The notes: generated from the sequence alone by a model not told the origin. Positions 19,978-33,700 are shown, numbered from the stretch's first letter. The stretch is 64,000 nt of DNA from Ephemerocybe angulata (GCA_013368325.1 JAACJK010000224.1:558001-622000), one strand, 5' to 3'. Made by a program: numbers and translations.

Positions 19978-20898
19978 GTCCTGACCGTCGCAAACACTGG
20001 AAGGAAAATCCCTGGTTGGGAGATTGAACGAAACATTGTATTTGTATCTTGCATGACTTCATTGGAACGATTGGTACTCATTGTATTTAGGAGGCTAGGA
20101 CTGAGTGGTTAACTACATTCCTATGTGGCTACGGTTGGCACTATCATAAAGGATTCAAGCTTGGATCTCAGTGAACGTCGCCTTCGATGGCTTGGACTTC
20201 TTCGCGTTTGCTCAAGGTGGCACTCAGCTATCTGTATCATCGGTAAAGCCGTCCCTTGTGAGAGATTCGTCCTATAACTTAAGGCTGGAGTACTCACACC
20301 GCGTGCAACAAACTCAGTGACGACACTATGAGCGATCGTGCCATCGGCATCCTCGACTTAGAAGAGCGCGGGAGTTCCTGGCGCGACTGGCCAGTCGCCC
20401 TAGAATATACCATCGGCCTAAGTAGGACGTAATGCTCAAGCTGGACGAATGCTCTATTGGTAGGTGGCTAAGTCATATTTCTCATGTTGAGTCAGTGAAT
20501 GGTGCTGAGATATCCCACGACGCCTTTTTCAATAGATCAAGAAACCTCACACTGAACTTTTAGCGCCTCACAGGCGCCTAAGCGCGACTCACCGAGATGC
20601 ACCTAAGTACGCACCGCCCAAATCCCACCCTCAATCCACATGCCCTAGTCTCAGAGTCGCGAGCGAAGCTCCAGTGCAAACAGTTTTAGGATGCGGTAGT
20701 ATATCACCCCTAATCACCCCAGGGTACATTCTCTCCTGCGGCGTACAACGCTACCTGGTATCCATCTCGCCAGATAAAGATATCTCTATCACCCAGATAC
20801 GCATCAAGCGCACCCGCACATATACTTCAAGTGCTTTATATGAAAGCTATCCTGCCCCCGATCCTCGTAAACCCCCACACCCCCAGTACTCATTGACC
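19978..20898. other. Intergenic between paralogues B and C
   Basis: No supported gene. There is a TTAGCGCC-TCACA-GGCGCCTAA inverted repeat at about 20559-20581 and a TATA-like TTTATATGAAA near 20835, about 60 nt upstream of the next ATG. Confidence 0.5.
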
Positions 20899-21380
20899 AT
20901 GCCCAGCCGACAGTGGACACAGCTAAACGACCCCGACTCCCAGCCTGACGGTATCCAACGCATCGGCTACGACGCCGACAACGCACAATACACATTCCGC
21001 CACCCGAACGGGGCGCTGTACCAAGGCTCTGAGTACGGCGGAGACCTTACGCCGGTGCGGGACCACATACAGAGAGTTGAGGCGGAGCGGCCGGAGGTGT
21101 TCGATGGTTAGTAGTACAGAGTATCCTGTGGCGTTTCTGGCTCCTGTGTACTGACTGACACCAATGTAAAGACTATACCCGTACGCGCCCCTCGAACGTG
21201 TCCATCCCTACGACATTCCAGGATATCTTACCTTCCTCTCTCATTACTGTAACATCATGCGCGGCGGCACCCTCAGTCGACGACGCTCCCAGCAGACCTG
21301 ATAAGCCTTCTCCACAAAGCAGATCCACGGCAGCTCGCCTCATGCAGAGATTAAGGAAGGGTTTAGGAGGAAGATCTTGA
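20899..21380 (+). CDS. Tandem small-protein family, member C (first intron lost)
   Basis: Two exons, 20899-21106 and 21172-21380, give 138 residues. The first exon fuses the segments that A and B split by intron 1: MPSRQWTQLNDPD runs straight into QRIGYDADNAQYTFRHPNGA. The core ends at AERPEVFDG, at exactly the position of the second intron in A and B. The C-terminus is the shortest of the three and ends in a basic helix (ARLMQRLRKGLGGRS). Function unknown. Confidence 0.78.
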
Positions 21381-21875
21381 AAACGGGTTGGGAAGTTCAG
21401 TCACATTGACATATAGTAGATTGGTTGTAATTGGTATACAGTGAGAGTTCGTTGGATCGTTAGTTTGGATATTTACCGAGGATTGAAAGTGTTAGCAGCA
21501 TGAGTGGAGTTTGAGGATAGTTGTTGTTACAGCCCAGCCAATGCGTAGGGTATCAAAAGGTGCGAGAAAAAGGTAGGTTGTCGCAAGATTGGATTCAGAC
21601 AAGGATAGAGCGATGGTTCGCCAGATGAAGGCGTTGTAGAAGATGGGTGGGTGAAGAAGAAAGAACAGCAGTGGATCGATGATAGCACTTTGGATGCGTG
21701 GCGAAAGAGAAAGAAAGATCGATGATAGCACTTAGGAAGCGGAAGACTCGAGAGGGTTCAAGAACAAGGAAACCGAGAGGAGACGAAAGCTAGGGAAAAA
21801 CAGAGATCCACAAGAGATACCAAAAGAAAACCCCCAACTCACGAAGACAAAAACAATACCCACTCCCTCCCGCAC
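21381..21875. other. Convergent intergenic region
   Basis: It lies between the ends of member C and the BAH-PHD gene. I see no gene. Purine-rich GAAAGA runs at 21650-21830 probably belong to 3' UTRs. Confidence 0.5.
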
Positions 21876-23690
21876 CTAAATCGCGCTCCCACACTCAGGA
21901 CACACCACCCCCTTCACAGCGCCCCTCCTCCCCTTAAACTTCACAACAGTCCCTTCCATCCCCAACGCCGCCCCCTCCACTTCCTCGTCCCCACTAAACC
22001 CCTTCAGCACCTTTTCCTCCCAGTCCACAGGCACCTCCGAGCCCCCCAGCACCTCATACACGATTCGCCTTGCACGCACCACGGGGCCCACGTTCCCCAC
22101 AAGCCCGCCTGCGAGGTAGAGCTTGGGCGCGCGGACGATGGGCTGTGTCGCGGCGGCGAGGAGCGGGGCGGGGAGGCTGTCCAGCGCCTCGCTGAGAGCA
22201 GCCTGGGCTTCTTCATCTTCCTCCGAGTCGTCGCCCCTAGACGCGATGTTGGACGAGGAGCTGGAGGTTTGCTTTTTTAATTTGAGTGGGGAGATGCGGG
22301 CGAATGATTTGACTTTGAGTGCGGCGGAGGGGCGTTTGAGGGTTATGGAGGAGGAGGAGGCGCTGGAGGTGCTGCCAGGGCGGCGCGTGGGTGTGGGCTT
22401 GGAGGTCGCGTAGTAGGATTGGGAGAGGCGTTGGCGTTTTGCGGCGCGTGGGCGGAGGAGGAGGGATGTGAGGCGTTGGGGGGTGTCGGTGTCGGGGGAG
22501 GTGGAGAGGAGGTTGTGTGCGCGGTTGGTCTTACCTTTGGATGGGGATGGCGGGGGGAAGGTTGTTGAGGAGGAAGAGGAGGGGGAGGGGAGCGGTCGTT
22601 TTGGGGATTTTGAGGTCGAGGCTGTGGATTTTGAAGGGGAGGGGTGGGTAGAGGAGGAGGCTTTGGCTTTGGCCGCTTTGACTTTGATAGCGGTGAAGTC
22701 GGCTTTCACAAGGCAGTCTTGGTGGTACCATGTCCTGCAGTTGGGGCGGGGGCAGAAGTGCATGATAGTCCCTTCGTTGGCTGGGGCGTAGGGTTTATGG
22801 CATACGCAGCTATCTGCACCTGGCTTGGGCTGAGTGTTGGCAGAGTCATTAGATCAGTACTGGCGTGGGATATGGAGGAAGCCTTACAGTGAGGAGGCGA
22901 GATTGTTTTTTAAATTCGTATCGCGTATAGAACGCGTCTGTTGGAATATACTGTTGATCAAGATTGTCGTCTTTGAACTCGTAGACCTTGACAGCTTCTG
23001 TAAAACACTGTTAGAGTGCATGGTGAGGGGGACGTGTAAGGAAGGACGCACCATTGAACGCTTCGACCGAAACGATATCGTAGTGGTCTGAGGGCATTCT
23101 TTCGTAGGGTGAATATTCTTTCGCACAGCTGAAGGGATAAAGTGAGGTATTGTACTGATAACGGGTGGAATGGCGTACAATGACTTGATGATCCCCGCCA
23201 CGTCTTTCGGGGAGTAGTACCATCGTACCTCTACCCACACCTGCGCCGTCCCGCATGAGTACTTTCGATCCATGCCCGTTGATAGAGAAACATACATCGT
23301 TCGAGTCGTCATCTGCGTGTACCACACCTCGTATATCCACAATCTTCGCTACCCAGTATTCATGATCCTCTATCTCTTCGCCTGGATCAATGTCGTCCGG
23401 CAAGATCGTCGCTCTGGAGGTTGCACACCACCGTAAGACAATCGTTCCCCTGATTTATCTGCCAAGCCAGGCTTACGTCTCAAATCTGCTGAACGGATGG
23501 AGATTGCCTTCTGCGTCTGGGACTGGTGTGCATGTCAGTAGACGCTCGAAATGGCAGGAAACAGGTACGCACTCGAGAACTTGTTATACTGCTTCATTTT
23601 CAGAAATTCTTCTTGTGTAGGTGGTGCATACTCCGAGCGGGGAAGTTCCTCCTTTCCTTTTCCCTTCTTCGACCCATTTCTTGGAGCCAT
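21876..23690 (-). CDS. BAH domain and PHD finger chromatin protein
   Basis: About eight exons, roughly 490 residues, ATG at 23690 (MAPRNGSKKGKGKEELPR). The BAH domain reads through EDHEYWVAKIVDIR, VWVEVRWYYSPKDVAGIIKS, SPYERMPSDHYDIVS and VKVYEFKDDNLDQQYIPTDA with introns between. A PHD-type zinc finger follows (CVCHKPYAP, HFCPRPNCRTWYHQDC at about 22720). BAH-PHD proteins bind nucleosomes or methylated histone tails in the nucleus. A long Ser/Pro/Lys-rich disordered stretch fills the middle. The C-terminus ends in VVCPECGSAI, a CxxC knuckle at the very end that may complete a second zinc site. The join between the first and second exon could not be resolved. Confidence 0.82.
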
Positions 23691-23918
23691 AGAGCTAAAG
23701 TCGAGCTAAACGTCGATGTCGACGGGCGACAGTCCATCTCAGCGAAGCGGAACGCCCTGCAATGATCGGGAACAGTAGCTGACGTCAGCGGAGTATAGGG
23801 TGCGGCGGCTGGCCTTTGAGAGCAGGCTCACTCAGACACGCGGACTCCAATATAACTTTGCTCAGCTCTCCTTCTTGGCTTATCCTCTTCCATCTCTGCT
23901 GAACCTGGCCGTCCCTCT

Positions 23919-25146
23919 ATGCTTTTCCATTTTACATCGCGCATCGTGAGGTCTGTCCTAGGCTCGTCTTACGTCTAGCACTGCCCACACCGAGCTCACA
24001 TACCCCACCCGTCCGTCTGGCGGAATTTTGGCCTCTGCAGCGCGAGCTCGGCCTTTCTCTACCCTGCATATGCCTCCTACAAGACCCTGAGCCAGCGCCC
24101 AGCCTCGGAGGAGGAGCTCGAGCGGTGGCTGATGTACTGGAGCGTCCTCGGCTGCGTCGTCGCCGTCGAGTACGTCGCCGAATGGCTCGTCTCATGGTCA
24201 GTCCTCCCTGCCCTTCGCCCTGACACTATCAAATCCCATCGACATCGATTCGATTCGATTATCAAAAATCCAGAGAAACTCCTAACACTTCTTCACATAT
24301 CACAGGGTCCCCTTCTACTACACACTCAAGACCCTCTTCCTGCTCTACCTCGCGTTGCCGCAGACCAAAGGCTCGACGTACCTCTACCTCTCGCACCTGC
24401 AACCCTTCTTCCACACACACGAGTCTCAGATTGACAGCACCCTCGCCTCACTCAAAGGCCGCGCGAAAGCCTTCGTGCAAGAGCGCTTGCGTCTTCTCTG
24501 GGAGGCCGTCGCGGTCGCCATCGGGCAGCAAACCCAGGCGCAGGCCGCCGCGGCGCAGCAGAACAACGCGAACGTCGAGCCAGAGGCAGGCTCCGGCCCC
24601 GCGCAGCTGCTCGGATCGCTCTGGACGTCCTACGGCCCCGGCATCCTTGCAAGCGGGACGGCGCTGCTGTGGCAGGGCGCGAGCAGGCTGCCGACGGGGC
24701 CAGGCGCGGCGATGGGCACCGGGCAGCAGCAGCAGAGGGTGCGGCCCCAGGCTGCGGCGCTTACGACCCCTCCTGGATCTACGTTCCGCGGTCAGTCGTC
24801 CTCGTCCACGCTGTCGCTGTTGGACAGGAAGCGGCAGCTGGAGGCTGAGCTCGCAGCACTGAACGCCGCAGCCGGTGCGGATACATCATCAATCCCGATG
24901 CCGAGTGCGTCGCCGCCACTGTTGCGTGGATCTCCTGACTCGACATTGAGAGGGCGCGAGAGGACGACTAGTGGACGATTTGAAGAGGTTGAAGTGCCGA
25001 GCGATGTGGAAGGCTATGATGTTGAGCCCGAAGGTGTGGGTTACTCGAGGCCGGGGCAACAGCAGAGGAAGAGCAGTGGCTGGTTTGGAGGATGGGCGGG
25101 AGGCGCAGCGGCCAAGGGGTACGAGAAGGTTAATAAGGACGACTGA
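23919..25146 (+). CDS. REEP/Yop1 (TB2/DP1/HVA22) family ER-shaping protein
   Basis: Three exons, 23919-23950, 24041-24196 and 24306-25146, give 342 residues. The family hairpin region reads AFLYPAYASYKTLSQRP, a hydrophobic stretch MYWSVLGCVVAVEYVAEWL, then VPFYYTLKTLFLLYLALPQT, KGSTYLYLSHLQPFF. These proteins insert wedge-like hairpins into tubular ER membrane and bend it. Yeast Yop1 is about 180 residues. Here the conserved part is normal, but a Gln/Ala- and Ser-rich tail of some 200 residues follows, including a coiled stretch (RKRQLEAELAAL). That tail is common in agaricomycete homologues and of unknown role. Confidence 0.88.
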
Positions 25147-28100
25147 GCGAAGTCTGTACGGGAACGTGGCGCGGTTCGTTTGTGGAAGGGTGTGTGGTGG
25201 GCCTCATGAGTGAGCTGAGGTCGTGTTCTGTTTCTCCTCCTTCTCTTCTCTTCTCTTCGATCTTCAATCCCCCCTCTCATATTTAAACCTAGAACGACCG
25301 CTTAATCCATCCATCCATCTCTCTCTTACTTCATTCCCCCTCATCTCGTCTCATTTCATTTCACTCGCTTTCGATTTTCTCGCATTACCACGCTTTCCTG
25401 TTCTTCGCAAACAAACAATGAAATACGAACACTCATTCTGCTTGTTGACGTTATCGAACCACATCCTCTGCCCCCCGGGCACTCCAGGCGTCCTTTGTGG
25501 GAGGCATCTCGATTCTCGACTCACATCTATCGATACAGACGACTCGGAGCTCGAGTTAGGTCCAACCTAGAAGGACAGTCCAGTTAGCTCTGCCAATCAA
25601 GCCACTGCGTTTTGTGCCAAGGGCAGTTCCGGCGGCTAGTCGCTCCACCCTGTCTGATGGGATATGCATGCCTGGTTAGGCGCCCGTGAGGAGGTAGGTC
25701 CCAGGTCTGTGATGGGCAACTTGCAGGAGTACGGGAAGCTAGGTGGGGCGACAGAGGGTGGCGGTCAGCGCTAAGGTGTGCACTATTTGTGCAGTCGAAC
25801 CTGGGAGAACCCAGACCTACCCATGACCCGTACGGCAAGGGATCCACCAAAATGCAATCTCCTAGCGAGTCCATCCACCTGTGAAATCCGTAACCAGTGA
25901 TACAGGCGCCCAGGTCCGATGCCTTCGAGCCTCTCTCGAGCACCATGGGCTATCATAGGTTCGACTGTGCCCTGCGGGCCCGGGGTCTCGATCCCTTCCT
26001 TTCCTCCATCCCTGCATGGAGCGATGCCGGCTGTGAGAGAGACGTGCCAGCCTGAGGTATCCCTGCGCCAAGGCCCTCAAAGGGGATCTTTAGGGTCGAT
26101 TATCACGAGGGATGCTCGTCTGGAGTGCTACTCGGCGGGTACGTACCCCGTCCGTGAGGATGCCCTGAGAAGTCAACAATCGATCCAGAGGCTGCTCTCG
26201 TGCTTGGTTCCGGAGCCTTCCTAGTGCACTCTCGATGCGAATGGAGCCAGTATTGGTGGATGCTGATAGGCTGCTGCACTTTCACGCCTGGGATCGGTTA
26301 GGAATTAACCGGTGGACTGGGGAGATAGTAAGTAGAGATGGATGTTGGACAGTGACAATTTGATGCTGATTGACAGTGAGATGCGGCGGGCAACCTGGGG
26401 GCGGGGTGGGATGATGCCCAGGAAAGGGCCGCGGGCCAATCTAAGCGCTCGGCGCTCGGCGCTCATCGGCACTCCGAGTCTGCTCTGGGTCCTGCGAGCC
26501 AAGCAATCTCTATTGACAGGGGAAATGGATGTGCTGAAATGCACCTTCGACGGGCGCCACATGAATGTGGGTCATTTGGTGGCTTAGCCGGCTTGATCTT
26601 AGTGAACGGTCGAGGCTATTAGACGAGGAGCGTGCCTCACGTTATACTTAAGCGCCTGCAGGCGCCCCTGCGCAGTTCGAGCAGTCGAGGCTTTCTCCAT
26701 AGTTTACCTGAGGTTAACATGAGGCCTTCATGTACACACCTCTTATGAGCATTATTACCCGTCTGTGCCTCCATGTGACTGTCACTTTTATCCAATCTTA
26801 TTCAATGTTATCAGCACCTGCACAGATGCGCAGCGAAATGTTTAGCGCCGTGGGCTTCCCACTCCCGTGGCCACACAAGGCCTGGCTTCCAAAGAGAGGT
26901 CTTGACTATTTCAGCCATCTCCGAGTGCGGTGGGATCCCACCAGTCGTCTTCTGAGCATCAACTTCTCCAGCCTGTGGGTGGTAAACACAGGCTCTTTGA
27001 CGGATAACGAGAGGTATGGAGTAAGTACATGAGAAAGATGCTGCACGGATCTGGGTTTGCTTTGTTAGCATTACCGTTTATGCGTTGGAGGTTGTTAACT
27101 TGGTGCCCGTAGACGACCTTTTACGAATGGTGGCTTCCCGTGTCGGGTGTGGTGCCTCCATAGAGAAATTATATCCGAGGATCTTAGTAGATTCTTACTT
27201 CCTATGAGTTCATGTTGTGGGCGATCTGGCGACTGGAGGTAATATGCGGGTATAGTGAGGAACGGCCACTAACGGCGTTTCCCCTTGACAAATACACAGT
27301 GTCGTGATCAAGGGTCGTGGTGTGTAGTAAGTAAGGAACATGACTCTGCCAGTGGTACCTGGCAGTGGGTTCTAAGCGCCAAGGATCCCAGCGAACTTGA
27401 ACCTCTGTAAGTCGTAAGTAAGTACTGCCCTTTAAAGGCAATTTGCGTTTTTACCTACCCCTGGTGCCAATCTCACGCAAGGCTCGTTTCAGACGAAATG
27501 AAGTGCCATTGTCAAGTCAATCATCCCAGAGCGATACCAATACTAGCCAGATACATACAATTTGGTAGAGCGGTATGTAACTCCTGGATTATGGCATGAT
27601 ATAACCGGGCGCTTGGCTATGATAAGAAGCTAGCTACCAAGCAGCCTATGTATTCATTCAGAAAACCCACAGTCCACAAGATATGTGAGTATTCGTGTAA
27701 ATAGAGTAGACATCGATAGCCGCCACCGGCCGTTACCTTCTCCTTTGCCTTCTTCAAGCTAACGTGGGACTCGAATGCCCTCAGTATGAAGACGGCGATT
27801 GGCTCTCTGTAGACTCCCAATCCAACTCGGCAACTGGTGGCAATAAGACGTAAAGGTTCCTGTCCAAGCCACGCTGAGCAGTTCAAGAATAACGCCGTCG
27901 TGGCTCTCTGCAGTAATTGGGTGCGGTCCGTGGGCGTGGGGCTCGTGGAGATAGCGAGGGCAGGTGCTTGGGAAGGAATACACCAAGGGGGCAATAGAAA
28001 AGGTTGTTTAGGGAGCACGAGGCATGGGTCATCTACCGTCTGGCATGGGTGTCTCGCGGCGAAAGAAGGTGGAGCCAAAGATAGACGAGAAGGGAGGTGG

Positions 28101-30747
28101 AGTCGTTATAATTACCTGCCTTGTGTCAGCCAGAAGGAGGCCCGAGTGGTCGTCGTTAACTTCGAAGTTTGATACTGCGAGAGAACTTGGAACCACGGAA
28201 ACGCCTTGCACAAACTGAGGCCCGATGACAAAGTCTGCAGAAGTCAGGAAGGCTGTCGAAGAGCAGGGCTGTCGGCTAGGATCCAAGCGACACAGTCACT
28301 GTGCCCTCGCCGTAAGTTATTCTAAGCGAGCGCACACCTAAGTCGAATGTATCTTTAGGCCGCGGTGCCGTACCTCGTCGAAGCATCCACGAAAGAACTT
28401 GGTGCTGCGAGTTTGAAGGTGACAAAAATCGGAAATTGCCCAGAGATAGGACCAGTACGCAAAGTTTGCATCGACAGGCTTGTAATTGTTGACATGCAGC
28501 TCCTCCGTCGCGGGTGTCCACCGTTAGAAGTTCATCCTGAGAATGGCACAAAGGAGGCACCAAACCTCGCATTTGTTAGCAAGCCACCGCTCTCGACGGC
28601 CAGAAACACCAAGGCGCAGACCTTCGCCGAGGCATTTCGAGGTTTCCCTCTCGTCATGCGCCATATGATGATGGTATGCATTGTGAGGGCGAACAGCAAC
28701 CAACAACTATACTTGATAGTCAGGCCGTCTCCGGATCATGGGACCGATATGCTTCTCTGTCGTGAAAAAGAACGTCTTGCGTTTGTCTGTCGTATATGAT
28801 GCATGGCGACTGACGATACAGATACCGACAAGGATCTTGGAGACTGCACAAGCGAAAGTCTATACCCGGCACAGATTGGGGTTCATCTGGGGTTCATTCG
28901 AAGCGCTTGGCTATTGCAACGAGACGAGGAGCACAGTGATTGGTTATACCCTGTCCGCCACCTAAAATTAGTCGCGAAGCCCATCCTGAAGCGTGTTTGT
29001 AGGGCAGGCCTTCGTCGATGCTTCTTGTCCTTTGCAGAATGTGGGTGACAGGAACGGGTCCGCAGCACATTTGCTAGCTCAGCCCAAGGTAGTTAGGTGT
29101 TCCCCGGAACCCAGGTGGAACAGCATGCTTGACACAAAAGGTGAAAATGCATCATAGATTGGCGAAAGAAGGCTCTCTGGAGAAGGGCTGGTATCCGGCT
29201 GAGTGGCTTCCAAGTCCATTTTGGTGTACGGCCCGAGGCCTGTAGGCCCTGAAGATCCTTCCTTGACTTGACCCTGCTTGGGCAGAGGGCTGATCATGAG
29301 TCGTCGGAATCTGTGAGCACGTCCAATCTGTCCAAGTCTAACGCGATTCGTCTGTCGAGATCAGGTGAGCAGCTAGGACTGACAGATATAGCTAAAAGCG
29401 ATCGGCTTACCGCGCGGTCTACCTTCACCGTGTACGGGGAGCCCATCGAGAAAGGCATAGGGATGTATAGGCGGGTGTGTGCCACTTGGAACTAGAGAGA
29501 GATACCTTCGAAAATGATGATGCTGATGCTCGTCCTGGGATCCTGGATTCCCATCCATGTCCTTGGGGCGGGATCTGGGATCTTTCGCGTTTAAAGATGC
29601 AGCGAATTCGAATGCAGCAGACCGTCCGGGGCATGATCATTACGACCGACCATCTGTAACGAACATGCCCACGAAATAGAACCCAGAGAACGACCCAGAG
29701 CCTCCCAGAGCCCGTTCATCTTCTTATCCGTAAAGAACCTGCACCGGCAATTGCACCGGCGGTGACCGACCAAGCTCTTGTTGTTGGTAAAGAACCCGGG
29801 GTAGGCTCCAGAGATGTGGTAGCACGCATCCTTACACATATTTCTCTTGTGTTTCGACTCTTTTCCCTCGGAATGCCTGCGTGATGGTGCGGCAGATGTG
29901 GTACAGCACGGCGACCTCTAGAGGCATGCGGGTGAAAATTGCGGTGGTGGAAGGGATATTCTGTGCGGCGCCTGCAAGAGTGTGAAAATGCTGGGTTAAG
30001 GCGGGGGCGAGGCGTACCAGTACGACTGGTGGCTTGGCCTTTGCAATACAAAGCGTGCGCATTTGGAGATTGGGTTGCCTCTTCGCTGGCCGGGATCAGA
30101 TTCGAGGACCTAGCGACCAGGATCTACACGCCATCCCATTAATAGGGTCCTCCCAGAGGGTGTGGTGACCAATTGCCGCAGGCTTTAGGCTCTCGGTGGG
30201 TCGGGGGTTGGACAATGGATAAGGTTGGGTGTTTATCGCGCTGGTGCTTGAATGTTGAGCATGGGCTTGTACGCTATTCGAAGCAAGCGTCTCGCTTGAC
30301 CCAAGCTGTGGCCAACGTATTTTGGTGTCAAAATATCGTATCTCTCGACCCCGGTGGTGGGCGATACCTGTATCACAGGGACGAGAGCGTGGGGACCAGT
30401 GACCGGAATTCTGGCCATTCGGGGAGGGAAGCTCGGTGTCATGAGTTGTTGGTGTCGCCCCGCCAGCATGTCGTCGAGGCGGACGACCTTGGCGAGTTCG
30501 AGGACGTCGAGGAGGACGAAACGGGGGTATTGGACCCGGGTCGCTGGATTTGGACAGAGATTCGGTGTGGACCATCGTTCTCTGGTTGCCCCATCTATCG
30601 GGCAAAAGTCCCATGGATCTGATACGTAAGGCTTAAACCAAGGCCAATACTCGCAATATTAAGCACACCGCGTGCCTTGGAAGACCTTCTACCTTTCCCA
30701 TCACCTTTCCCCTTCTCCCCTCCCTGTATCTCTAGCTTTCCCGACAT
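25147..30747. other. Gene-poor 5.6 kb region with fragments only
   Basis: Open frames are short, overlap each other on both strands and do not join at splice sites into anything I recognise. A polypyrimidine-rich stretch follows the REEP stop (25223-25400). TTAGGCGCCCGTGAGG at 25676 and AGCGCCTGCAGGCGCC at 26651 match a GC-palindrome motif seen elsewhere in the window. Most likely decayed genes or transposon remains. Confidence 0.55.
28555..28735 (-). pseudogene. Possible fragment of a fungal multi-pass membrane protein
   Basis: On the minus strand a frame reads CWLLFALTMHTIIIWRMTRG and then AKVCALVFLAVESGGLLTN. The layout of two hydrophobic helices separated by a basic loop, with a VESG segment opening the second, resembles the fifth and sixth helices of a large agaricomycete seven-helix family. 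A stop follows about 14 residues later, and flanking exons that would complete it were not found. Probably a relic. Confidence 0.22.
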
Positions 30748-33700
30748 ATGCCGCAGGTGTCGAGGAAGGACGTCAACGCCCAGAAAGCTCAGGACAAGGA
30801 GTCGAAGCGAGCTCGAGGTCCGTGCCACTCATCGTCCGGCCCAGCGTCTCCCACTGATAGCGCGAACAGGTGCGCTCTCGTGCGCAGAGTGTAGGCGGTG
30901 AGTTGATCCCAAGCCTTGTGGCTGCTGATTGTCGTCGAGGCTAACCATCGGCATCCGGCAACCTAGCCTCAAGTTGAAATGCGATAAAACGGTTCCCTGC
31001 ACAAGGTGCTGTGCTTTAATGGTCGGGGAGGCGCCAGAACTCACTAGTGTTCTAGTTGCAAACGGAGAGGATGCTCCGCTATCTGCCCCAATGGTAGTCT
31101 GATCACTGGCCAGGGCACTCGGTACGTCATTCTTCGACTCGAAAGGCCCCTGTATACACATTATCTCTCTCCAGGTTTGTCCTGGCCGACACCGAGAAAC
31201 TGCACACGAAGATCTCGGTTATGAGCGATCGAATACGACAGCTCGAAGACGCCCTCGCCGTCGTTCAATCGACCGTGACAAACGAACCACATCCCTTGCT
31301 AGCCCGCGACCTCATGAAAATCAAATCGAGCCTCGAGTTGCACTCGGCTGTCGAAGAAGGCGACAAAGAGCCGACGACGAAGGAGGAACCGGAGGACGGG
31401 GAGGAGACCCAATACATCGACGCATTCGGCACTCTCGCCATTCGAGACGATGGTGCCGCGACGTTCTACGGACGGTCAGCTGGGTCGGAGGTGCGTTCCA
31501 ATCGCTGCTCGAAGTTCTTCCGCGGACTGACTCCGCTTTGCCCGAATCGAAGTCTCTTCTCATTGTAAGCAAAGTTCGTTACGACATGAGTTCTCCGCTG
31601 ACCTGACACGGAATGCCCTAGGGCGAGCTACCTACCTCACAGTCCGACATGGGTACGCCACGGTCCGTATCGATCAGTGCCCAGTCCAGCGTATCTTCGC
31701 CGGCAGGCCACTACACTTCTCCTGAAGTTGCGAATCTCGCGGCTAACTTCCCCCTCGCCTCGACAATGTACCGGCCCGGAATCGACATAGAATACATCGT
31801 CAGCACATATCTTCCCCCTTGGCAAGAGGCTGTCCGGCTGTATCAGCTCTATCTCGAGCAGGCACCCTGGTTCTTTGGCGCCATAACGCGGAGACAGATT
31901 GAAGACGAACTTCTGCCAATGTGGTACAAGGAAGCTCCCCGACCAACAAACCCTGCGACGCCAGGTGGCCTTCCTGCAAACGCTGCTTCACCTACCCCAA
32001 GCACGGCCAGCAATGGCCACGGGGATAGATTCGCGCCCTCGCCATCAGCGACCAAGGGAAATGCTCATGATTTGGCGCTACTTTTCATGGTCTATTCATA
32101 TGGCTCCATGACTGACATGGCCATGCCTCCGGCTCCTGATAACCCAGAATCAGAGCATTACCACCAACTCGCGAAAGCGTGTCTAACAATCGAGCCTATC
32201 CTGGAGCGGCCACCAAGCGTCGCAACAGTTCAAACGCTCTCACTCATGTCGATTTACGAGGGTATATGCGGCAAGGAAAACAGCATTGAGAGTACATGGG
32301 CACTCTTCGGCATAGCAACTAAGCTCGCACAAAGTGTAAGTCAACTTGAGTTCTATCTATATCTTGGCAACTCTTCCTGACGTCTATCTCCGCTCAGATT
32401 GGCCTTCGTATGTCCTTCGCGTATCTGAATCCTCCGATAATAAACTGACAAAAACAGATCGCGATTGTGCGCGGTGGAAGCTCTCCCCTGGCGAGGTGCA
32501 GAAACGTCGAGCCCTATTCTGGGAACTTTTCATCACGGATTGCTGGCAGGTCAGTCATATCGAAAACCACCACTCCAAGGCACGATGCATATCACTGAAC
32601 CTTCTGCCGTTGCTTTCCAGAGTCTTGCCACGGGTCGTCTGGCAACCTTTTCACTACCATTCGTGGATTGCGAATTGCCCTTTGACCCTGATCAGACGAT
32701 GACCGATGACGGGACTCCGCAGCCCAGTTGTGAGCTTATACTTTACCCTTTTCCCTCGATTCCAAATTGTTGATTCATCTCCGGAACAGTCCCATATTGG
32801 AAGGCGAAGTTCGGGGCTGAATGCGTTTCGGCCGTCGTACAAGGGACGTTGACATCGAGGGCACCCAAATACTCTATCATATTAGAGCTCGATAGGAAGG
32901 TCCGAGATATGGAACTTCCGCTGTATGCCCAGGGATCTCCGCCTGAGGGTGTGGGTCTGGCTCAAACCATGTCCCACTTCATGCCCACAAACTACCGAGA
33001 ACTGAGTAAGTGTATTTCATTTACCTCTTCGCTTCACCGGAATGTTCATTTCACCTCCTTCATTTTCATAGCACTATTATACATTCACCGCTGTTTCTTT
33101 GCACATGCTCTCTCGAGTAATCCCCAGGATCCTATCAAGAGCCAGTATGCCCCCTCTTTCCTTGCGGGGTACAGGAGCGCTTGTACGATCATCAACTCAG
33201 TAAAGACGCAATTCACGCTCTTCCCAGCTCAAATTGCGCGCTTCTGGGTTCTTTGGACGCATGCGTTCTCCGCTTCGGTGAGTGAAGTTGGCATGGTTCT
33301 GAGGAGTAATCATCAACTAACGGTGAGGTAATGCCCTCGCCTTACTCGACTGATACTAGGTTATGATTTCATCTGTGATTACGCACAGTCCAAAATGCAA
33401 GGTGGCCCCAGCCGCGATGCTGGAGCTCAAGACGGCTTGCGACATGTTTGAAGCGGCTGCCTTGCATGGGGGAAGGGCTGGCAAGTTTTTGGTAAGTCGC
33501 TCTCTCTTTTGGCTTCAAGTAGTTACGGGGATAAGGCAACGGATCCAGTCGTCCGAACAAGCTGTCCACTTACCTTCTTTTGCTTCGTCGCTTCCTCGTC
33601 ACTTGCGTATACTTTGAGCTAATTTGAATGATACGATTCCCTCCGCGTCCCTTTTATCTGGGTCCACTCGCCCCTCTAGCCCATTCTTAAGCGGCTGCAA

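Noticed and set aside
25584..25946. 120-residue minus-strand frame
   Set aside because: It is Cys/Trp/Pro-rich without a recognisable fold, with equally long frames overlapping on both strands; more likely non-coding.
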